Shown here: piece after piece, positions 27,926-36,935 of the stretch | Position numbering within the stretch: the first letter of the stretch is position 1 | Layout of the letters: every line of letters starts with the position of its first letter | Assembly: GCA_029287455.1 (NCBI GenBank) | Contig: JARFRB010000141.1 | Location: 62,001-126,000, forward strand | Origin: Pelagibius litoralis | GTDB taxonomy: Bacteria; Pseudomonadota; Alphaproteobacteria; Kiloniellales; DSM-21159 | Direction: 5' to 3' | Length of the DNA stretch: 64,000 nt | Program-made: the position numbers and the translations under genes | Notes under the pieces: generated by a model | What the model saw: only the letters and a program-made list of their open reading frames with translations | What the model was told of the DNA's origin: nothing | Databases searched by the model: none

Positions 27926-30046
27926 ATGTTCTCTATTCATCGTAAGGAAATCGACTGGGGCGGGCGCAAGCTCGTCCTCGAAACCGGGCGCATCGCCCGG
28001 CAAGCCGACGGCGCGGTGCTCGCGACCTACGGCGAAACCATGGTGCTCTGCACCGCTGTCGGCGCGCGGCAGAAATCCGCTCACGACTTTTTTCCGCTGA
28101 CCGTCAACTATCAAGAAAAGACCTTCGCCGCCGGCAAGATTCCCGGCGGCTTTTTCAAGCGCGAAGGCCGTCCGAGCGAGAAGGAAACCCTGACCTCGCG
28201 CCTGATCGACCGGCCGATCCGCCCCTTGTTCCACAAGGCCTACCGCAACGAGACACAGGTGGTCTGCACGGTTCTGAGCCATGACATGGAAAACGACCCC
28301 GACGTCGTGGCCATGGTGGGGGCCTCCGCCGCGCTCACGCTGTCGGGCCTGCCTTTCCTGGGGCCCATTGCGGCTTGCCGGGTCGGCTACATCGACGGCG
28401 CTTATGTCCTGAACCCGCAGACCGACGAGCTGAGCAGCTCCGCGCTGGATCTGGTGGTCGCCGGCACGGCCGAGGGCGTGCTGATGGTCGAATCCGAGGC
28501 GCAGGAGCTCTCTGAAGAGATCATGCTGGGCGCCGTGAATTTCGGTCATGACTCCATGCAGCCGGTGATCGAGGCGATTATCGATCTCGCCGAGGCCGCC
28601 GCCCGCGAGCCGCGCGAGCTGGAGCCCGAGCCCGAGGCCAAGCAAGCGGTCTACGACGAGCTGAAGGCCGCCATCGGCGAGAAGCTGGCCGCCGCCTATG
28701 GCCACGCCGACAAGATGGAGCGTCATGCGGCGATCGACGCGGTTAAGGGCGAAGCGCAGGAGATTCTCGGCGAGGACGAGGACAAGCTCGCCGTCTTCGG
28801 CGGCGTCTTCAAGAGCCTCGAGAGCGACATCGTGCGCGGCGAGATCCTGAAGACCGGGCGCCGCATCGACGGGCGCGACACCAATACCGTGCGCCCCATC
28901 GTTTCGGAGGTCGGCGTGCTGCCGCGCAGCCACGGCTCCGCGCTCTTCACCCGGGGCGAGACCCAGGCGCTGGTCACCGCCACGCTGGGCACCGGCCAGG
29001 ACGAGCAGATCATCGACGCCCTCGACGGCGAGTACCGCGAGCACTTCATGCTGCACTACAACTTCCCGCCCTATTCCGTGGGCGAGGCGGGCCGCATGGG
29101 CTCGCCCGGCCGCCGGGAAATCGGCCACGGGAAGCTGGCATGGCGGGCGATCCGGCCCCTGCTGCCCAGCAAGGAGGACTTCCCCTACACCATGCGGATC
29201 GTCTCGGAGATCACGGAGTCGAACGGCTCCTCCTCCATGGCGACGGTCTGCGGCACTTCGCTGTCGATGATGGACGCGGGCGTTCCCTTGGCCCGGCCGG
29301 TGGCGGGCATCGCCATGGGCCTGATCAAGGAGGGCGACGACTTCGCCGTGTTGTCCGACATCCTGGGCGACGAGGATCACCTGGGCGACATGGACTTCAA
29401 GGTGGCCGGGTCCGAGACGGGCGTCACCTCCCTGCAGATGGACATCAAGATTACCTCGATCACCCGTGAGATCATGGGCATCGCGCTGGATCAAGCTCGC
29501 GACGGGCGGCTGCACATCCTGGGCGAGATGGCGAAGGCCATCGGGGCCGCCCGCGAGGGCGTGTCGGCCAACGCGCCGCGCATCACCACCATCACCGTGC
29601 CGCGCGACAAGATACGCGAAGTCATCGGCACCGGCGGCAAGGTGATCCGCGAGATCTGCGAGACCACCGGCGCCAAGGTGGATATCGAGGACGACGGCAC
29701 CATCAAGGTGGCCGCGGTCGACCAAACCGCCATGCAGGCGGCAATCGACTGGATCACCTCCATCGTCGCCGAGCCCGAGGTCGGCAAGATCTACAAGGGC
29801 AAGGTGGTGAAGATCATGGACTTCGGCGCCTTCGTGAACTTCCTGGGCCCGCGCGACGGCCTGGTCCACATCAGCCAGCTCGCCCCTCAGCGGGTCGCCA
29901 AGACTGAGGACGTGGTGAGCGAAGGCCAGGAAGTCTGGGTCAAGGTGCTGGCCTTCGACGACCGCGGCAAGGTCAAGCTCTCCATGAAAGTCGTCGATCA
30001 GGAAACCGGCGAGGCCCTCGAAGAGGCCGAAGCCACCGGCGACTGA
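27926..30046 (+). CDS. pnp: Polyribonucleotide nucleotidyltransferase (PNPase)
   Basis: PNPase is a trimeric 3'-5' phosphorolytic exoribonuclease in mRNA decay. The 706-residue protein has two RNase PH domains (first about 10-145, second about 320-540 with RRIDGRD and [12 protein letters not shown]), a KH domain (about 555-615 with [12 protein letters not shown]) and a C-terminal S1 domain (about 625-695). The length and domain order are standard. A strong hairpin precedes it, and another follows its stop. Confidence 0.98.
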   Translation: MFSIHRKEIDWGGRKLVLETGRIARQADGAVLATYGETMVLCTAVGARQKSAHDFFPLTVNYQEKTFAAGKIPGGFFKREGRPSEKETLTSRLIDRPIRPLFHKAYRNETQVVCTVLSHDMENDPDVVAMVGASAALTLSGLPFLGPIAACRVGYIDGAYVLNPQTDELSSSALDLVVAGTAEGVLMVESEAQELSEEIMLGAVNFGHDSMQPVIEAIIDLAEAAAREPRELEPEPEAKQAVYDELKAAIGEKLAAAYGHADKMERHAAIDAVKGEAQEILGEDEDKLAVFGGVFKSLESDIVRGEILKTGRRIDGRDTNTVRPIVSEVGVLPRSHGSALFTRGETQALVTATLGTGQDEQIIDALDGEYREHFMLHYNFPPYSVGEAGRMGSPGRREIGHGKLAWRAIRPLLPSKEDFPYTMRIVSEITESNGSSSMATVCGTSLSMMDAGVPLARPVAGIAMGLIKEGDDFAVLSDILGDEDHLGDMDFKVAGSETGVTSLQMDIKITSITREIMGIALDQARDGRLHILGEMAKAIGAAREGVSANAPRITTITVPRDKIREVIGTGGKVIREICETTGAKVDIEDDGTIKVAAVDQTAMQAAIDWITSIVAEPEVGKIYKGKVVKIMDFGAFVNFLGPRDGLVHISQLAPQRVAKTEDVVSEGQEVWVKVLAFDDRGKVKLSMKVVDQETGEALEEAEATGD

Positions 30047-30065
30047 GCGATAAGGGGAAGCTCCG

Positions 30066-30096
30066 CCACCCTCGCGCCCAAGTGGCGCGGGGGTGG
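30066..30096 (+). terminator. Strong hairpin after pnp
   Basis: A 13-pair stem (30066-30078 with 30084-30096, one G-U) with a CAAGT loop starts 20 bases after the pnp stop. There is no T-tract, so it may protect the 3' end or support factor-dependent termination rather than act as a classical intrinsic terminator. Confidence 0.6.
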
Positions 30097-30198
30097 AGGG
30101 GTGATCTCAAGAACGAAATCGCATCGCCGTCAGGAGGTGCGCAGCAATCCTTGCTCCATCTCGCTTTGACGTTGGGGCAAAAGCTTGCACTTCTCCTC

Positions 30199-30218
30199 CT
30201 GCTTCATCGTTGAAGCAG
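30199..30218. repeat. Perfect palindrome in the pnp-phosphoesterase gap
   Basis: CTGCTTCA (30199-30206) and TGAAGCAG (30211-30218) flank a four-base TCGT. It could be an operator or a small RNA hairpin upstream of the phosphoesterase gene. I see no other feature in the 290-base gap besides the hairpin after pnp. Confidence 0.35.
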
Positions 30219-30339
30219 CCGCACGGCACCAAAGCGCCTTGCACCAAACATTTCCGCCGGGCCGCATCTTCGTGTAGGCTCCTTCGCCCAAACATTGGAT
30301 TGCGGAGTCTTAAGCCCTATGGGGGCCTGAGCTTTGAAG

Positions 30340-31356
30340 ATGCCGCCGCCGAAAGATTCGCCGCCGAAAGATTTGACGCCGCCGGAGTCGTCATTGCCGG
30401 AGTCGTCGTCGCCAAGCGCGGCGCCGGATATCGAGGCTCGACTGGAAGCCCGGCTCGGACGGCTGCATGCGCGCCAGCGGCTGGGGATCGAAACCGACGT
30501 AGAGCAGCGGGCCTTCGGGCAGGGGCTGAACTTCTTTCACATCGAGAACTGGCGGCCCGCCCCGGGGGTGATCAGCAAGACCCTGAAGCTTTCCGGCCTG
30601 TATTGGCGGGGCGAGAAGAACGCCGGCAAGGTGGAGGTGCGCCGCAACCGGGTGCGCCTGGCCGGGCTCGACCCGGCCTTCGACGGCTACACGATCCTGC
30701 ATATCTCGGACCTGCACGTGGACATGAACCCGCGCGCCATGGCCCGGCTCGTGGAGCTGCTGCGCGACTTGGCCTATGACGCGGCGGTCTTGACCGGAGA
30801 CTATCGCGGCCGGACCTTCGGCTCCTGCGACGCCACCCTGGAGGGGCTGGCCGAGATCAGCCGGCACTTCACTGCCCCGGCCTTCGGCGTCTTGGGCAAC
30901 CACGATTCCGTGCGCATGGTGCCGCCCATGGAGGAGATGGGCATCCGCATGCTGTTGAACGAGGCGGAGGTTCTCAAGCGCGGCGCGGCGCGGCTGCACC
31001 TGGCGGGCATCGACGATGCCCATTACTTCCGGGTCGACAACATCGAGAAAGTGGCCGAGCGCTTGCCCCATGGGGAGTGTTCGATCCTGCTTTCCCATAC
31101 CCCGGAGATCTATCGGCAGGCCGCCCACGCGGACTTCGATCTGCTGCTGGCGGGGCACACCCACGGCGGGCAGATCTGCCTGCCGGGCTCCATCCCGATC
31201 ACCTTGGATTCCAAACTGCCCCGCCGCTACGGGTCCGGTGCTTGGCGCTATAACTCGATGCAGGGCTATACCACCGTGGGCGTCGGCGCCAGCATCGTGC
31301 CGGTGCGCTTCAACTGCCCGCCCGAAATCGTGCTGCACCGCCTGGAGCCGGCGTGA
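30340..31356 (+). CDS. Calcineurin-like metallophosphoesterase
   Basis: The 338-residue protein has the dimetal phosphoesterase motifs DLHVD, LTGDYRG, GNHD and GHTHGGQ. This resembles the YkuE/UDP-2,3-diacylglucosamine pyrophosphohydrolase-type branch, but no signal peptide is visible. Substrate unknown. The ATG at 30340 follows a TTG two codons earlier. The first 28 residues are a Pro/Ser-rich run made of short repeats (PPKD, PES), reflecting tandem DNA repeats of about 12-14 bases, and are not part of the domain. Confidence 0.88.
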   Translation: MPPPKDSPPKDLTPPESSLPESSSPSAAPDIEARLEARLGRLHARQRLGIETDVEQRAFGQGLNFFHIENWRPAPGVISKTLKLSGLYWRGEKNAGKVEVRRNRVRLAGLDPAFDGYTILHISDLHVDMNPRAMARLVELLRDLAYDAAVLTGDYRGRTFGSCDATLEGLAEISRHFTAPAFGVLGNHDSVRMVPPMEEMGIRMLLNEAEVLKRGAARLHLAGIDDAHYFRVDNIEKVAERLPHGECSILLSHTPEIYRQAAHADFDLLLAGHTHGGQICLPGSIPITLDSKLPRRYGSGAWRYNSMQGYTTVGVGASIVPVRFNCPPEIVLHRLEPA

Positions 31357-31366
31357 GGCCCGCCGA

Positions 31367-31855
31367 TCAGTAGGGCCGGTCCCTGAGATTGAGCCGGTAG
31401 GCGACCCGGGACAGCACCACGTCCGCCAGAACGAATAGCAAAACGCAGACGGCGATATCCCCCCAGCCAAGGCCCAAGGCCCCCCGGCAGGCAAGCGAGG
31501 GAAGGAGCGATTCGGGTACGTGGTCCAGGCCACTGGCGCGGCCGCTCGGCGGAAAAAGCGCCCGGCGCTTCACAAAGCTCGAGAAAAGATCGCCCAGCAT
31601 CGCGAAGATGCCGGCCAAGGCCCCAACCCGCCAGTCGAGGCCCAGCAAAAGCGCGCCCGCCACGGCCGCCAGAACCCCGGCCGCCACCCCCCGCCAGGTC
31701 TTCGATTTTCCAAAAAGCGGTTGGCCGTCCGATAGCCGAAGGCCGCCATCCAAGGGAGCGGCGAAGCGCTCGCCCAGGGCCTTCTTGACCATCACAGGCG
31801 CGCCGTTCGCCAGCAAAAGCAGGAGGCTCATCTCAATGATCGCGCCTAGGGCCAT
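31367..31855 (-). CDS. CDP-archaeol synthase (CarS)-like membrane protein
   Basis: The 162-residue protein has about four or five hydrophobic helices. It also has GKSKTWRG near residue 50 and GDLFSSFVKRR near residue 88, the conserved motifs of the CarS/DUF46 branch of CTP-dependent lipid cytidylyltransferases. In archaea CarS makes CDP-archaeol. Bacterial homologues exist but their substrate is not established to my knowledge. It converges with the phosphoesterase gene. Membrane topology and motifs are clear; the reaction is inferred. Confidence 0.75.
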   Translation of the reverse strand: MALGAIIEMSLLLLLANGAPVMVKKALGERFAAPLDGGLRLSDGQPLFGKSKTWRGVAAGVLAAVAGALLLGLDWRVGALAGIFAMLGDLFSSFVKRRALFPPSGRASGLDHVPESLLPSLACRGALGLGWGDIAVCVLLFVLADVVLSRVAYRLNLRDRPY

Positions 31856-32067
31856 GGGCTAGCCTCTTTTCGGCGGCACTACAATCGCCGGTGCCGCACG
31901 TTACCATGGTGTGATTTTGCCACAATTCGCCGGCCCGGGGCAGCGCCCAGCGAGCCGCCATGGCGGTTCTTCTCGAATACCCGCCTTCACCGCTTGAACC
32001 CAGACCGTGCCCCGGGCGATAGTCTGGCCCGCAACCTCGCCCCCGGGCAGCAAGGAGCCGGCCCCCC

Positions 32068-32808
32068 ATGCGCCTGCCCTACACCCTTCCAAAAGTCATC
32101 GGCCATCGCGGTGCCGCGGGGCGGGCGCCGGAGAACACGCTCGCGGGCTTCGCGGAAGCCGCGCGCCTGGGGGTCACCTGGGTCGAGTTCGATGTGATGC
32201 TAAGCGCCGACGGTGTGCCCGTGGTGCATCATGATCACGATCTGGCGCGCACCGCGGGCGGGCCGGGCCGCGTCGCGGAGCTATCCTACGCGGAAATCGC
32301 CGAGCGGGACGCAGGCAGTTGGTTTGGTCCCGCCTTCACCGGGGAGCGGGTGCCGTCGCTTGAAGCCGTGGTGAAAGAGCTCGCGCGGCTAGGCCTGGGC
32401 GCCAACGTCGAGATCAAGCCGGCCCCAGGCCTCGCCACCCAGACGGCAGTTAGCGCCCTTTCGGTCCTGCGCGCGGATTGGCCCGACAGCCTCGACCCGC
32501 CCTTGATCAGCAGCTTCAACCGGGAAGCCTTGGCCGCCGCCCAAGACTGGGCGCCGGAATTGCCCCGCGGGCTGTTGATCGAGCGCGTGCCCGAAGATTG
32601 GCGCGACGCCTTGGCGCGGCTCGACTGCGCAACCTTGCATCCTTCACGCAAGGGGCTCGATTTGGCCGTGGTGGACGAAGCGAAGGCCGCCGGCTTCGGT
32701 GTGGCGGTCTATACGGTGAACGACCCGGAGGAGGCCCGGCACCTTTTGGGGGCGGGGGTCGACGCAGTCATTACCGACCTGCCCGACGACATTCTTGAAC
32801 GCATTTGA
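32068..32808 (+). CDS. ugpQ: Glycerophosphodiester phosphodiesterase
   Basis: The enzyme hydrolyses glycerophosphodiesters to glycerol-3-phosphate and alcohol. The 246-residue protein shows the GDPD motifs VIGHRGAAGRAPENT, VEFDVMLSADGVPVVHHD and VEIKP, plus a GVDAVITDLPDD end. No signal peptide is present, so it is probably cytoplasmic, like UgpQ. It stands alone, divergent from the CarS-like gene and convergent with fabI. Confidence 0.93.
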   Translation: MRLPYTLPKVIGHRGAAGRAPENTLAGFAEAARLGVTWVEFDVMLSADGVPVVHHDHDLARTAGGPGRVAELSYAEIAERDAGSWFGPAFTGERVPSLEAVVKELARLGLGANVEIKPAPGLATQTAVSALSVLRADWPDSLDPPLISSFNREALAAAQDWAPELPRGLLIERVPEDWRDALARLDCATLHPSRKGLDLAVVDEAKAAGFGVAVYTVNDPEEARHLLGAGVDAVITDLPDDILERI

Positions 32809-32841
32809 AGGTCCCAAGCGAGGGCTCGGGCAGAGCGCCGC

Positions 32842-33663
32842 TCAGCCGTTCTGCTTTGCCTTGTCCACCTCACCGGCCGTCATGCGGCGCGGATGCGGAA
32901 TGCCGACGATGCCATAGCCGCAGTCCACGTGCACGACCTCGCCGGTCACCCCGCCCGAGAGAGGAGACAAGAGGTAGAGGCCCGAGTCCCCCACCTCCTC
33001 AAGCGCCACCGAGCGATTGAGCGGCGCGTGGTCCCGGCTCCAGCCATAGACGAAGCGCGCATCGGCGATGGCGGAACCGGCCAGGGTGCGCATTGGCCCG
33101 GCGGAAATGGCGTTGACCCGGATGCCCGATGGACCGAGGTCCGCCGCGAGATAGCGCACCGAAGCCTCCAGCGCCGCCTTCGCGACCCCCATCACGTTGT
33201 AGTTCGGGGTGACCCGCTCGGCGCCAAGATAGCTCAAGGTCAAAAGCGAACCCCCCTCGCCCATCAGCGGCAAGGCGGCCTTGGCGACGGCCGTGAAGGA
33301 ATAGCAGGACACCAGCAAGGTGCGGGTGAAGTTGCCGCGCGTGGTGTCAAGGTAGCGGCCCTTCAGCTCTTCCTTTTCCGAATAGGCCACCGCATGCACG
33401 ACGAAATCCAGCGAGCCCCAGTCATTGGCCAGGGTGTCGAAGACCCCCGCCAAACTGGCATCGTCCGTGACGTCACAGTGCAGCACGATCTTAGCGCCGA
33501 TCTTTTCGGCGAGCGGGGCGACGCGCTTGCCGAAGGGCTCGCCCTGATAGGTGAAGGCGAGTTCGGCACCCTCCCGGTCGAGCGCGCTGGCGATGCCCCA
33601 GGCGATGGAGTGATCGTTGGCCACCCCCATGATCAGGCCGCGCTTGCCCTGCATCAGACCCAT
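32842..33663 (-). CDS. fabI: Enoyl-[acyl-carrier-protein] reductase FabI
   Basis: FabI performs the last reduction of the fatty acid elongation cycle using NADH. The 273-residue SDR protein shows GLIMGVANDHSIAWGIA for the nucleotide site and catalytic Tyr145, Tyr155 and Lys162 in the spacing of E. coli FabI. I choose the ATG at 33663 because it precedes the conserved start and follows GGGGGGAA. It is the third gene of the fabA-fabB-fabI operon, 25 bases after fabB. Confidence 0.97.
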   Translation of the reverse strand: MGLMQGKRGLIMGVANDHSIAWGIASALDREGAELAFTYQGEPFGKRVAPLAEKIGAKIVLHCDVTDDASLAGVFDTLANDWGSLDFVVHAVAYSEKEELKGRYLDTTRGNFTRTLLVSCYSFTAVAKAALPLMGEGGSLLTLSYLGAERVTPNYNVMGVAKAALEASVRYLAADLGPSGIRVNAISAGPMRTLAGSAIADARFVYGWSRDHAPLNRSVALEEVGDSGLYLLSPLSGGVTGEVVHVDCGYGIVGIPHPRRMTAGEVDKAKQNG

Positions 33664-33688
33664 GATGGTGTTCCCCCCGCCGCTCGTT

Positions 33689-34909
33689 TCAGGTATCCGG
33701 ACGCATGAAGGCAAGCGAGCAGTTCGTGCCCCCGAACCCGAAGGAGTTGGACAGCACGCAATCCAGCTTCGCCTCCTCGGCCACGCCCTGAACGATCGGC
33801 ATCCCCACCGCTTCCGGGTCCGGATCCTCGAAGTTGGCCGACGCGGAGACGAAACCTTGATCCAGCATCAGCAAGGAATAAATCGCCTCGGTCACACCCG
33901 CCGCCCCTTGCGCGTGACCGGTCAAGGACTTCGTGGAGTTGATGCGCGGAAGATCGGCGCCGAAAACCTCTTTGATCGCCTTCAGCTCAATACCATCGCC
34001 CACCGGCGTCGAGGTGCCGTGCGTGTTGATATAGTCGATGCGCGCGTTGCCCAGGGTGGCCAAGGCCAAGCGCATGCAGCGCACCGCCCCCTCGCCCGAC
34101 GGCGCCACCATGTCGGCCCCGTCGGAGGTCGCGCCGTAGCCAACCAATTCGGCATAGATCTTCGCGCCCCGCGCCTTGGCCCGTTCCATCTCCTCCAGCA
34201 CCACCACGCCGCCGCCACCGGCGATAACGAAGCCGTCACGCCCGGTATCAAAGGGCCGCGAGGCCGCGGCCGGACGGTCGTTGTACTTGGAGGACAGCGC
34301 GCCCATGGCATCGAACAGCATGGAAAGGGTCCAGTGCAGCTCCTCCCCACCGCCGGCGAATACGATGTCCTGCTTGCCGAACTGGATCATCTCCGCGCCA
34401 TTGCCGATGCAATGCCCGCTGGTCGAGCAGGCCGAGGAAATGGAGTAGCTGAGGCCCTTGATCTTGAAGGCCGTGGCCAGGTTGGCGGAATTGGTCGAGG
34501 ACATGCAGCGCGGCACCATGTAGGGGCCAATGCGCTTGACGCCCTTCTCGCGGGCGATGTCGGCCGCCTCGACCTGGTTGGAGGTGGACGGCCCGCCCGA
34601 GCCCATGACCAGACCCGTGCGCTCCTGGCTGATCTCGCTCTCCGAGAGGCCGGCATCGGCGATGGCTTCTTGCATGGCGACGTAGTTGAACGCCGCCCCC
34701 TCGCCCATGAAGCGCCGGAGCCGGCGGTCGATGTGATTGTCCAGATCGATAACCGGCTGGCCCTTCACATGACTGCGAAATCCGCGCTCGGCATAGTCTT
34801 CCGCGAAGACGATCCCGGACCGCCCCTCGCGCAGGGACTGGGTCACTTCTTGTTTGTTGCTGCCGATGCTGGAAACAATGCCAAGCCCGGTTACGGCGAC
34901 ACGGCGCAT
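33689..34909 (-). CDS. fabB: 3-oxoacyl-ACP synthase I (FabB)
   Basis: FabB elongates acyl chains and is required with FabA for unsaturated fatty acids. The 406-residue protein has catalytic Cys161 in [10 protein letters not shown] and the two histidine motifs [11 protein letters not shown] and [11 protein letters not shown]. An AAGGA lies eight bases before the ATG at 34909, favouring it over the ATG two codons upstream (34915). It follows fabA by 36 bases in the same operon. Confidence 0.96.
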   Translation of the reverse strand: MRRVAVTGLGIVSSIGSNKQEVTQSLREGRSGIVFAEDYAERGFRSHVKGQPVIDLDNHIDRRLRRFMGEGAAFNYVAMQEAIADAGLSESEISQERTGLVMGSGGPSTSNQVEAADIAREKGVKRIGPYMVPRCMSSTNSANLATAFKIKGLSYSISSACSTSGHCIGNGAEMIQFGKQDIVFAGGGEELHWTLSMLFDAMGALSSKYNDRPAAASRPFDTGRDGFVIAGGGGVVVLEEMERAKARGAKIYAELVGYGATSDGADMVAPSGEGAVRCMRLALATLGNARIDYINTHGTSTPVGDGIELKAIKEVFGADLPRINSTKSLTGHAQGAAGVTEAIYSLLMLDQGFVSASANFEDPDPEAVGMPIVQGVAEEAKLDCVLSNSFGFGGTNCSLAFMRPDT

Positions 34910-34945
34910 GCCCATATTCCTTGGAGTCTCGCGAAACCGCCGCCC

Positions 34946-35494
34946 TTACGCCGGCGCGGCCTCCGCCTTGAAGAGGCCGACCTTAAGATCCTTGGCCTCG
35001 TAAATCGTCTCACCATCGGCCTTGAGCACGCCATCGGCGATGCCCAGGACCAATTTGCGAATGATGACGCGCTTGAGATTAAGGTGATAAGTCACCTTCT
35101 TGACGGTCGGCAAAACCTGCCCGGTGAATTTCACTTCGCCCACACCAAGCGCTCTGCCTCGCCCCGGCGCCCCCGTGCGCCCGAGAAAGAAGCCGACGAG
35201 CTGCCAGAGCGCGTCCAGCCCCAAGCACCCCGGCATCACCGGATCGCCCTCGAAATGACAACCGAAGAACCACAGCTCCGGCTTGACGTCCAGTTCGGCG
35301 ACGATCTCGCCCTTGCCGTATTCGCCGCCGTCCTCACTGATATGAGTGATGCGGTCGAACATCAGCATCGGCGGCAAGGGGAGCTGCGCGTTTCCAGGCC
35401 CAAAAAGCTTGCCGTGCGCGCAAGCGATCAGGTCCTCGAACCCGTAGGAAGTCGGTCTATCGCTCAATCCATCGTTTCCCGCTAAGAACCGCAT
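34946..35494 (-). CDS. fabA: 3-hydroxydecanoyl-ACP dehydratase/isomerase FabA
   Basis: FabA dehydrates hydroxydecanoyl-ACP and isomerises the product, the branch point to cis-unsaturated fatty acids. It contains [31 protein letters not shown] and the active-site segment [15 protein letters not shown]. The start is ambiguous: ATG at 35494 gives 182 residues, whereas a TTG at 35467 would give the more usual 173 residues beginning with SDRPTSYG. It is first in the operon and divergent from irr. Confidence 0.94.
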   Translation of the reverse strand: MRFLAGNDGLSDRPTSYGFEDLIACAHGKLFGPGNAQLPLPPMLMFDRITHISEDGGEYGKGEIVAELDVKPELWFFGCHFEGDPVMPGCLGLDALWQLVGFFLGRTGAPGRGRALGVGEVKFTGQVLPTVKKVTYHLNLKRVIIRKLVLGIADGVLKADGETIYEAKDLKVGLFKAEAAPA

Positions 35495-35753
35495 ACCTCG
35501 CACAACCTCTCCCCCGCCGATCAGAAAAGCCGAGACGGCCTCCGAACGCAACATCCGAAAGCGCCAAACTATAACACTAGGACTAGCGCTCGCCGCAAGA
35601 GGCGAGGCAACGACATTGTCTTCCCTGAAGACCCGGATTTGCGGATTTTCGGGGCGCAATCGAGCGCAGAGATATTCGATAGATTCCAATCAAGGATGCA
35701 AGGCATTGAATTTCCCCCTTTTCTTTTGTCTGCGGGTTGGCTATATACGGTGC

Positions 35754-36185
35754 ATGAGCACCCCACGCCCTTACAAAGGCCTCATTGACAGGCTGAACGA
35801 CGCCGGCGTCCGTCCGACGCGCCAAAGGCTTGCACTCGCCAAGCTACTCTTCGAAAAGGCCGGCGGGGCGCCATACCGGCACGTTACGGCGGAACAATTG
35901 CATGGCGAAGCCATGGCGGCAGACGTGCGCGTTTCCCTAGCAACGATCTACAATACCCTGCATCAGTTCACTCAGGCGGGTTTGCTGCGCGAACTGGTGG
36001 TCGAGCCTGGACAATCCATGTTTGACACGAATATCGACGATCACCACCACTTCTACCATGAGTCGAACGGAACGCTGGAGGACATTCCCGGCGACGGAAT
36101 CGAAGTCGTCGGCATTCCGGCGGCGCCAGACGGTTCCAGCGTGAAGCGCATCGACGTGATCGTCCGTTTAAGCGACTCTGAGTAA
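35754..36185 (+). CDS. irr: Iron response regulator Irr (Fur family)
   Basis: Irr is the alphaproteobacterial heme/iron-status regulator. The 143-residue protein has the winged helix (RPTRQRLALAKLLF, SLATIYNTLHQFTQAGLL) and the DDHHHFYHES histidine cluster typical of Irr. The Bradyrhizobium N-terminal heme motif GCPWH is absent, as in most other Irr proteins. Divergence from fabA is the usual alphaproteobacterial arrangement. The ATG at 35754 lacks a ribosome site, and a TATATA lies seven bases upstream, so the mRNA might be leaderless. Confidence 0.95.
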   Translation: MSTPRPYKGLIDRLNDAGVRPTRQRLALAKLLFEKAGGAPYRHVTAEQLHGEAMAADVRVSLATIYNTLHQFTQAGLLRELVVEPGQSMFDTNIDDHHHFYHESNGTLEDIPGDGIEVVGIPAAPDGSSVKRIDVIVRLSDSE

Positions 36186-36248
36186 TTCCCCGGGCTGCGC
36201 AGCCTTTCTGAGACGCTTCCCCAAATTTCTGAACGTAGTATTTTTATT

Positions 36249-36265
36249 TTTAGAATTGTTCTAGA
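36249..36265. promoter_or_regulatory. Putative Irr box (ICE-like palindrome)
   Basis: TTTAGAA-TTG-TTCTAGA is a 17-base palindrome with a perfect TAGAA/TTCTA core. It resembles, with one mismatch, the TTTAGAA-N3-TTCTAAA pattern I recall for Irr/iron-control elements. It lies 64 bases after the irr stop and three bases before the -35 box of the rubrerythrin promoter. The match is from memory, not from a motif scan. Confidence 0.65.
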
Positions 36266-36268
36266 CCC

Positions 36269-36297
36269 TTGACCTTGTCTAGCTAGCGGCGTATATC
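36269..36297 (+). promoter_or_regulatory. Sigma70-type promoter for rubrerythrin
   Basis: TTGACC (36269-36274) and TATATC (36292-36297) are separated by exactly 17 bases. Transcription would begin near 36304, giving a leader of about 78 bases. The Irr-like palindrome abuts the -35 box, a position compatible with repression or activation. Confidence 0.7.
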
Positions 36298-36381
36298 TGC
36301 GGTGGCGACGGGCAGGGCGTCAAAAGCGGCCCGTTCTTGAACATCATCATCCGACAAACACATCCGGATTGGAGGCAAGCC

Positions 36382-36801
36382 ATGTCATCCCTTAAGGGCA
36401 GCAAGACCGAAGACAACTTGAAGGAAGCTTTCGCCGGCGAAAGCCAGGCCAACCGTCGTTATCTCTACTTCGCGCAGAAAGCCGACGTCGAGGGCTTCAA
36501 CGACGTGGCCGCCGTGTTCCGCTCCACCGCCGAAGGCGAGACGGGCCACGCCCACGGCCATCTTCAGTTCCTCGAAGAAGTTGGCGATCCGGCCACCGGT
36601 GAGCCGATCGGCGACACCGGCATGAACTTGAAGTCCGCCATCGCCGGCGAGACGCACGAGTACACCGACATGTACCCGGGCATGGCGCGCACCGCGCGCG
36701 AAGAAGGCTTCGATGAGATCGCCGACTGGTTCGAGACCTTGGCGAAGGCTGAAAAGAGCCACGCTGGGCGCTTCCAGAAGGCACTCGACACGCTCGACTA
36801 A
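36382..36801 (+). CDS. Rubrerythrin-family diiron protein lacking rubredoxin domain
   Basis: The 139-residue protein is a four-helix diiron (erythrin) domain. Ligand motifs are visible as [30 protein letters not shown] and [10 protein letters not shown]. The C-terminal rubredoxin domain of classical rubrerythrin is missing, so electrons must come from another protein. Rubrerythrins reduce hydrogen peroxide or act in iron handling. A GGAGG site (36371-36375) supports the ATG. An Irr-like box precedes the promoter, and a terminator follows the gene. Confidence 0.93.
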   Translation: MSSLKGSKTEDNLKEAFAGESQANRRYLYFAQKADVEGFNDVAAVFRSTAEGETGHAHGHLQFLEEVGDPATGEPIGDTGMNLKSAIAGETHEYTDMYPGMARTAREEGFDEIADWFETLAKAEKSHAGRFQKALDTLD

Positions 36802-36813
36802 CTGTCGCGCACC

Positions 36814-36860
36814 GGCTCCCGCGCGCGCATTGCAGGCCGCGCGGGGGCCCTCTTCTCTTA
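36814..36860 (+). terminator. Intrinsic terminator between rubrerythrin and the Fe-S gene
   Basis: A 12-pair stem (36814-36825 with 36838-36849, one G-U) and 12-base loop is followed by the T-rich TCTTCTCTTATT. It starts 13 bases after the rubrerythrin stop. It probably ends most rubrerythrin transcripts, with some read-through into the downstream genes, or it uncouples the two units. Confidence 0.72.
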
Positions 36861-36935
36861 TTGGCATTTTCGAGTGGAGCACGTCTCGCAAGCGAGCGCT
36901 CCTGCTCATATCGCTTATCCGGATCGAGGGTTCTC

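Noticed and set aside
27857-29869. 670-codon minus-strand frame opposite pnp
   Set aside because: It mirrors the codon usage of pnp (Asp/His/Leu-rich) and matches no family; pnp is complete on the + strand.
33617-35485. Long + strand frame antisense to fabI, fabB and fabA
   Set aside because: All three fab genes on the minus strand have complete active-site motifs; the antisense translation has low-complexity composition and no recognisable domain.
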